64,000 bases of DNA from Cruorifilaria tuberocauda (Eukaryota > Nematoda > Chromadorea > Rhabditida > Onchocercidae): NCBI GenBank assembly GCA_013365365.1, contig JABVXU010000060.1, positions 124,001-188,000 of the forward strand, read 5' to 3'. Both the position numbers and the translations under genes were made by a program. A model generated the notes under the pieces. The model did not search any database. It was given only the letters and a program-made list of their open reading frames with translations, and was not told the origin of the DNA. Shown here in pieces: positions 61,227 through 64,000 of the stretch. Positions within the stretch are counted from its first letter, which is position 1. Each line of letters opens with the position of its first letter.

Positions 61227-63594
61227 TAATGAGTTGTCCGTTTTCATCTCATGTTTTGTTTTGAATTAAACTTTTTGCTATAATATGGTTTATGAAGTTA
61301 AAGGAATTTATTTATCTTTAATTTTATTTCTTCCTTCCACTTCCTCTCTTTCTTCCTTTTTCTTTCATTTCATGAAAATTAAGCATAAATCATTAAGCAT
61401 ACATTATAAAACGCTCCAGAAATTTGAAAAAGCTTAAAGAGCTAAAAAGCTAAATCGTTACTAATACTATTGCTATTACTAGTATTGTTATTACTTTATA
61501 CCTGCAAATTATATTAACAAATGGGATAAACTCTTTTAGCTTACAATCGATCCATTTTACAAGAAAATTTCAATATCTTGTCAATATCATAAAAATTATC
61601 TTATTAGCAGGAAATACAATGTTTTTGATAGTTGAAAAACTTTTAAATCAATAAATCAATATTTTTTAATTATTTGGATAAGTTGTTATTACAATTTAAC
61701 TAACAATAATGCAATTGTTAAGCAGAAAAATTGCATCAATCATTTTTTAAAAATTTTTCCTTTATTTTTGTGTTTTTTTGTACTTTCAATGATAACATTT
61801 CTAATGGTTTATTTTGTTTTATCGTTTCCTTTTTCTTTTATTGATATCCTATATCAATCTAATTTTTTTCTATCATTTTCACTTAAACATTTCGCATTTT
61901 GACAAGTTATCAGTGGGAAAGAAAACAAAAAAAATTGAAATTATTAGAAGTAAAACTAAATCCTTTGGCATAGAGTTATTTTTTCGTTTGAAATCCCCTG
62001 ATGATTAATTGAATTTCGAATTTCGCTTTCTAAAACATAGCAGGGAAATGGTAAATAAAGTAGAAAATAGTAATAAATCAATTTAAAATATTCTCCTCTT
62101 ATCGTACTGCTTAGGAGTAAAAAAATAATTTAACAGTAAAAAGAATTTATCAATTCTTTTTTTTTGTTAAATTATTTTTTGATTATCAGTCAGTAAAAAT
62201 AACGTGTTCGCTTTCTTTTTCAATCTTAAAAATTTTGCATATTTTAATTTTAAAATAATATTTAAGAAAATAGTTTAGTTTGTTTTTTTAAGAAAAAGAA
62301 TCTAAAATTTAACTGAAATCGATAGAGTGAAAAGAAAGTAATTTGATGATGCTGCAAGATTTTGGCATTAATGAAATAAATTTTTTTTCAGATTAAATAA
62401 TTCTTTTTTTATTTAATCAAATCTCAACATTGTTCGTTGAATGTACCAATTATATAAATTGATTTATTACTCTAAAAGTTTTTTGAGAATTGTAAAAAGA
62501 TTTTGGGAAATAATTTTTTAAAAGCAGATTATATAAAAAATGAAATTTTTTGAAATATTGTGATAAAACTTAGGTGATATCAAGTATTTTCCTTGCGAAG
62601 AGATAAGTAGATTAATTTAGGTTACTAATGTAATATCTAATGATAATATGGTTGAATAAATTAATAAATTTTGCTTTTTTTGTTTAAAATTTAAAATTTC
62701 AATTTTATTATCTCTCAGGCATTTTAAATTCAGGTTCCATTAAATTATCGATTAAATTGTTAAATTTATTCAAAATGCCATTATACCATTATAGACTACG
62801 GTAGTTAGCTTGAAGTATTAGCGTTGAATCTGTTTATACTTAAGATTTTACTAAGTTTTAGTTTTAGTTTTAAATAAGGTAAAATGAGAAATTTATTTCG
62901 GTTCGCTGATTTTCTAATATATTAGAAATTATCTTTCATACACTAAAATACAAATTTATCTAATTGCGTGATAGAGGTGAAAATTAGCAAAGAAGGCAAA
63001 TGCCATTCCTTTTTTTTCTTTTATCTTAAAACTCGTATATCGATTTTGTAACAGTCGTAATTTTCAATTTTACTTCTCTTTTTTTCTTCAAAAGAAAATT
63101 ACTTTATTCATTAGTTTTTTATTATTCTTATGAAAAGAACTATTTCCATTTATAGCATAGAATTATAATAGCTTAATTTATAGGAATGGCTGAGCTATAT
63201 GTGGAACTTTAGTAGTATGCTTAGGATTGTTTTGATTTCTCAGGTTTAAAATAACTTGAGCAATCTCTTAAATATTAAATTCAATTTAATGTATTATGTT
63301 TTTTGGATTGTTTTTGTTTTGCTTTTTTTGTAAATGTTTGAGGTAAAAATAAAAACCAATGTTCTATACGTCTATATTAAGAAGATAATTTAGATAATTT
63401 AAGATTATATATGATTATTGATTACATTCAGTTTACAATTTCACATTTAAATTATATCAAAAGGATTGGCAATGATGAGCCTTGTGTTATCAATATAAAT
63501 ATTAAATAAAAATTTATTACCGATTAGGAATAATTAAAAAATTTTTGCTCTATGCTTCGATGTTAACAAATTAATTTGTAATGTAAATAATTAT

Positions 63595-63625
63595 AATTAA
63601 TATGAAAATAATTTTCATATTAATT
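63595..63625. repeat. Palindrome: 15-base inverted repeat with one-base centre
   Basis: The arms AATTAATATGAAAAT and ATTTTCATATTAATT are perfect reverse complements separated by a single A. It could form a cruciform or hairpin or be a binding site for a dimeric factor; AT-rich palindromes also arise by chance. Confidence 0.8.
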
Positions 63626-64000
63626 CTCGCATAAGTTTGAATTTGTTAACGATTGTTCGATTGAAATTATTTAATTCGGAAATGAATTTTTTATTTTAAA
63701 ATCTTTGAAATGCTTTAAAATCGAAGCTATCCAACGATATTGCTATCCTCGATGAGAAATTTTTCAAAAAAATTTGAAGTAATTTAAATGCGTCAGTGTG
63801 ATCTTCGATCAAACTTTAAAAAAGTTAAAAAAAAGTTTGACTAAATTACCAATCTTATTAAGAGAAAGAATGTGAATTCTTGAATTTAAATTATTCATTT
63901 TATTCTAAATTGAAATATAAATGTTCATGGTTACAAACCTCTTTCACTGTTTAAATTTATCACTCTATCAAAATTATAACATTTTTCTAATGCATATATT

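Larger units (their letters stand above)
55680..64000. other. Long AT-rich region with no recognisable gene
   Basis: About 8.3 kb after cyclin H with no open frame that looks coding and no splice-linked exon chain on either strand. It contains a GA microsatellite at 61171, a CT/TTC-rich stretch near 61330-61370 and a near-perfect palindrome at 63595. A slightly less AT-rich patch lies at 57640-57770. It may hold distal regulatory DNA or non-coding RNA; I cannot tell. Confidence 0.55.

Noticed and set aside
1..64000. tRNA, rRNA, spliced-leader RNA genes, CRISPR arrays, transposase genes
   Set aside because: I looked for T-loop-like words, cloverleaf-compatible arms, regular spacer-repeat arrays and transposase or reverse-transcriptase motifs and found none I could support. 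A covariance-model scan could still find a small RNA.

Overview
The window is AT-rich (roughly 70 percent or more A+T) eukaryotic DNA from a nematode, most likely a clade III / filarial worm. The evidence is the compact intron-rich genes (introns about 80-900 bases with TTTCAG-type acceptors), acceptor-like TTTNAG sites a few bases upstream of several start codons as expected for spliced-leader trans-splicing, and a nematode-style gene set. Species identity is an inference. All gene models were built by hand from reading-frame phase and splice signals; exon coordinates are in each entry.

Layout. Minus strand, 0.4-13.4 kb: a secreted protein of unknown function (411-3094), a secreted EndoU-family poly(U) endoribonuclease with an intact catalytic triad (6482-9077), and a calponin-repeat muscle-type protein without a calponin-homology domain (10773-13409). 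A 7 kb spacer follows, containing a strongly purine-biased G-rich tract. Plus strand, 20.6-36.3 kb: mitochondrial processing peptidase alpha subunit (20628-23997), a ZNF800-like zinc-finger gene that is a truncated paralog (27097-31566), decayed glutaredoxin exons (about 31930-32620), and a gene that joins a selenoprotein S (VIMP)-like membrane/coiled-coil segment to a complete CPYC glutaredoxin domain (33439-36343). Minus strand, 37.1-41.3 kb: MTG1-type mitochondrial GTPase and Elongator subunit ELP4, in the same orientation and possibly co-transcribed. Plus strand, 46.1-55.7 kb: the complete ZNF800-like gene (21 exons, 975 aa, five zinc fingers, two AT-hook-like motifs) and cyclin H. From 55.7 kb to the end I see no gene.

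The two most notable points are these. (1) The SELENOS-glutaredoxin fusion: the selenoprotein S family normally ends in a redox-active selenocysteine tail, and here that position is taken by a dithiol glutaredoxin domain. (2) A segmental duplication of about 7.5-9 kb (roughly 24.4-31.9 kb and 42.0-51.1 kb) carries the ZNF800-like gene and its upstream region. The 46 kb copy is complete. The 27 kb copy keeps every retained exon in phase but has lost both AT-hook-like motifs, zinc finger 4, zinc finger 5 and the C-terminus, and runs directly into decayed glutaredoxin exons.

The remaining genes are housekeeping: mitochondrial protein import and translation (MPP-alpha, MTG1), tRNA wobble modification (ELP4) and transcription/cell cycle (cyclin H). 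There are no RNA genes, CRISPR arrays or intact mobile elements that I can recognise.
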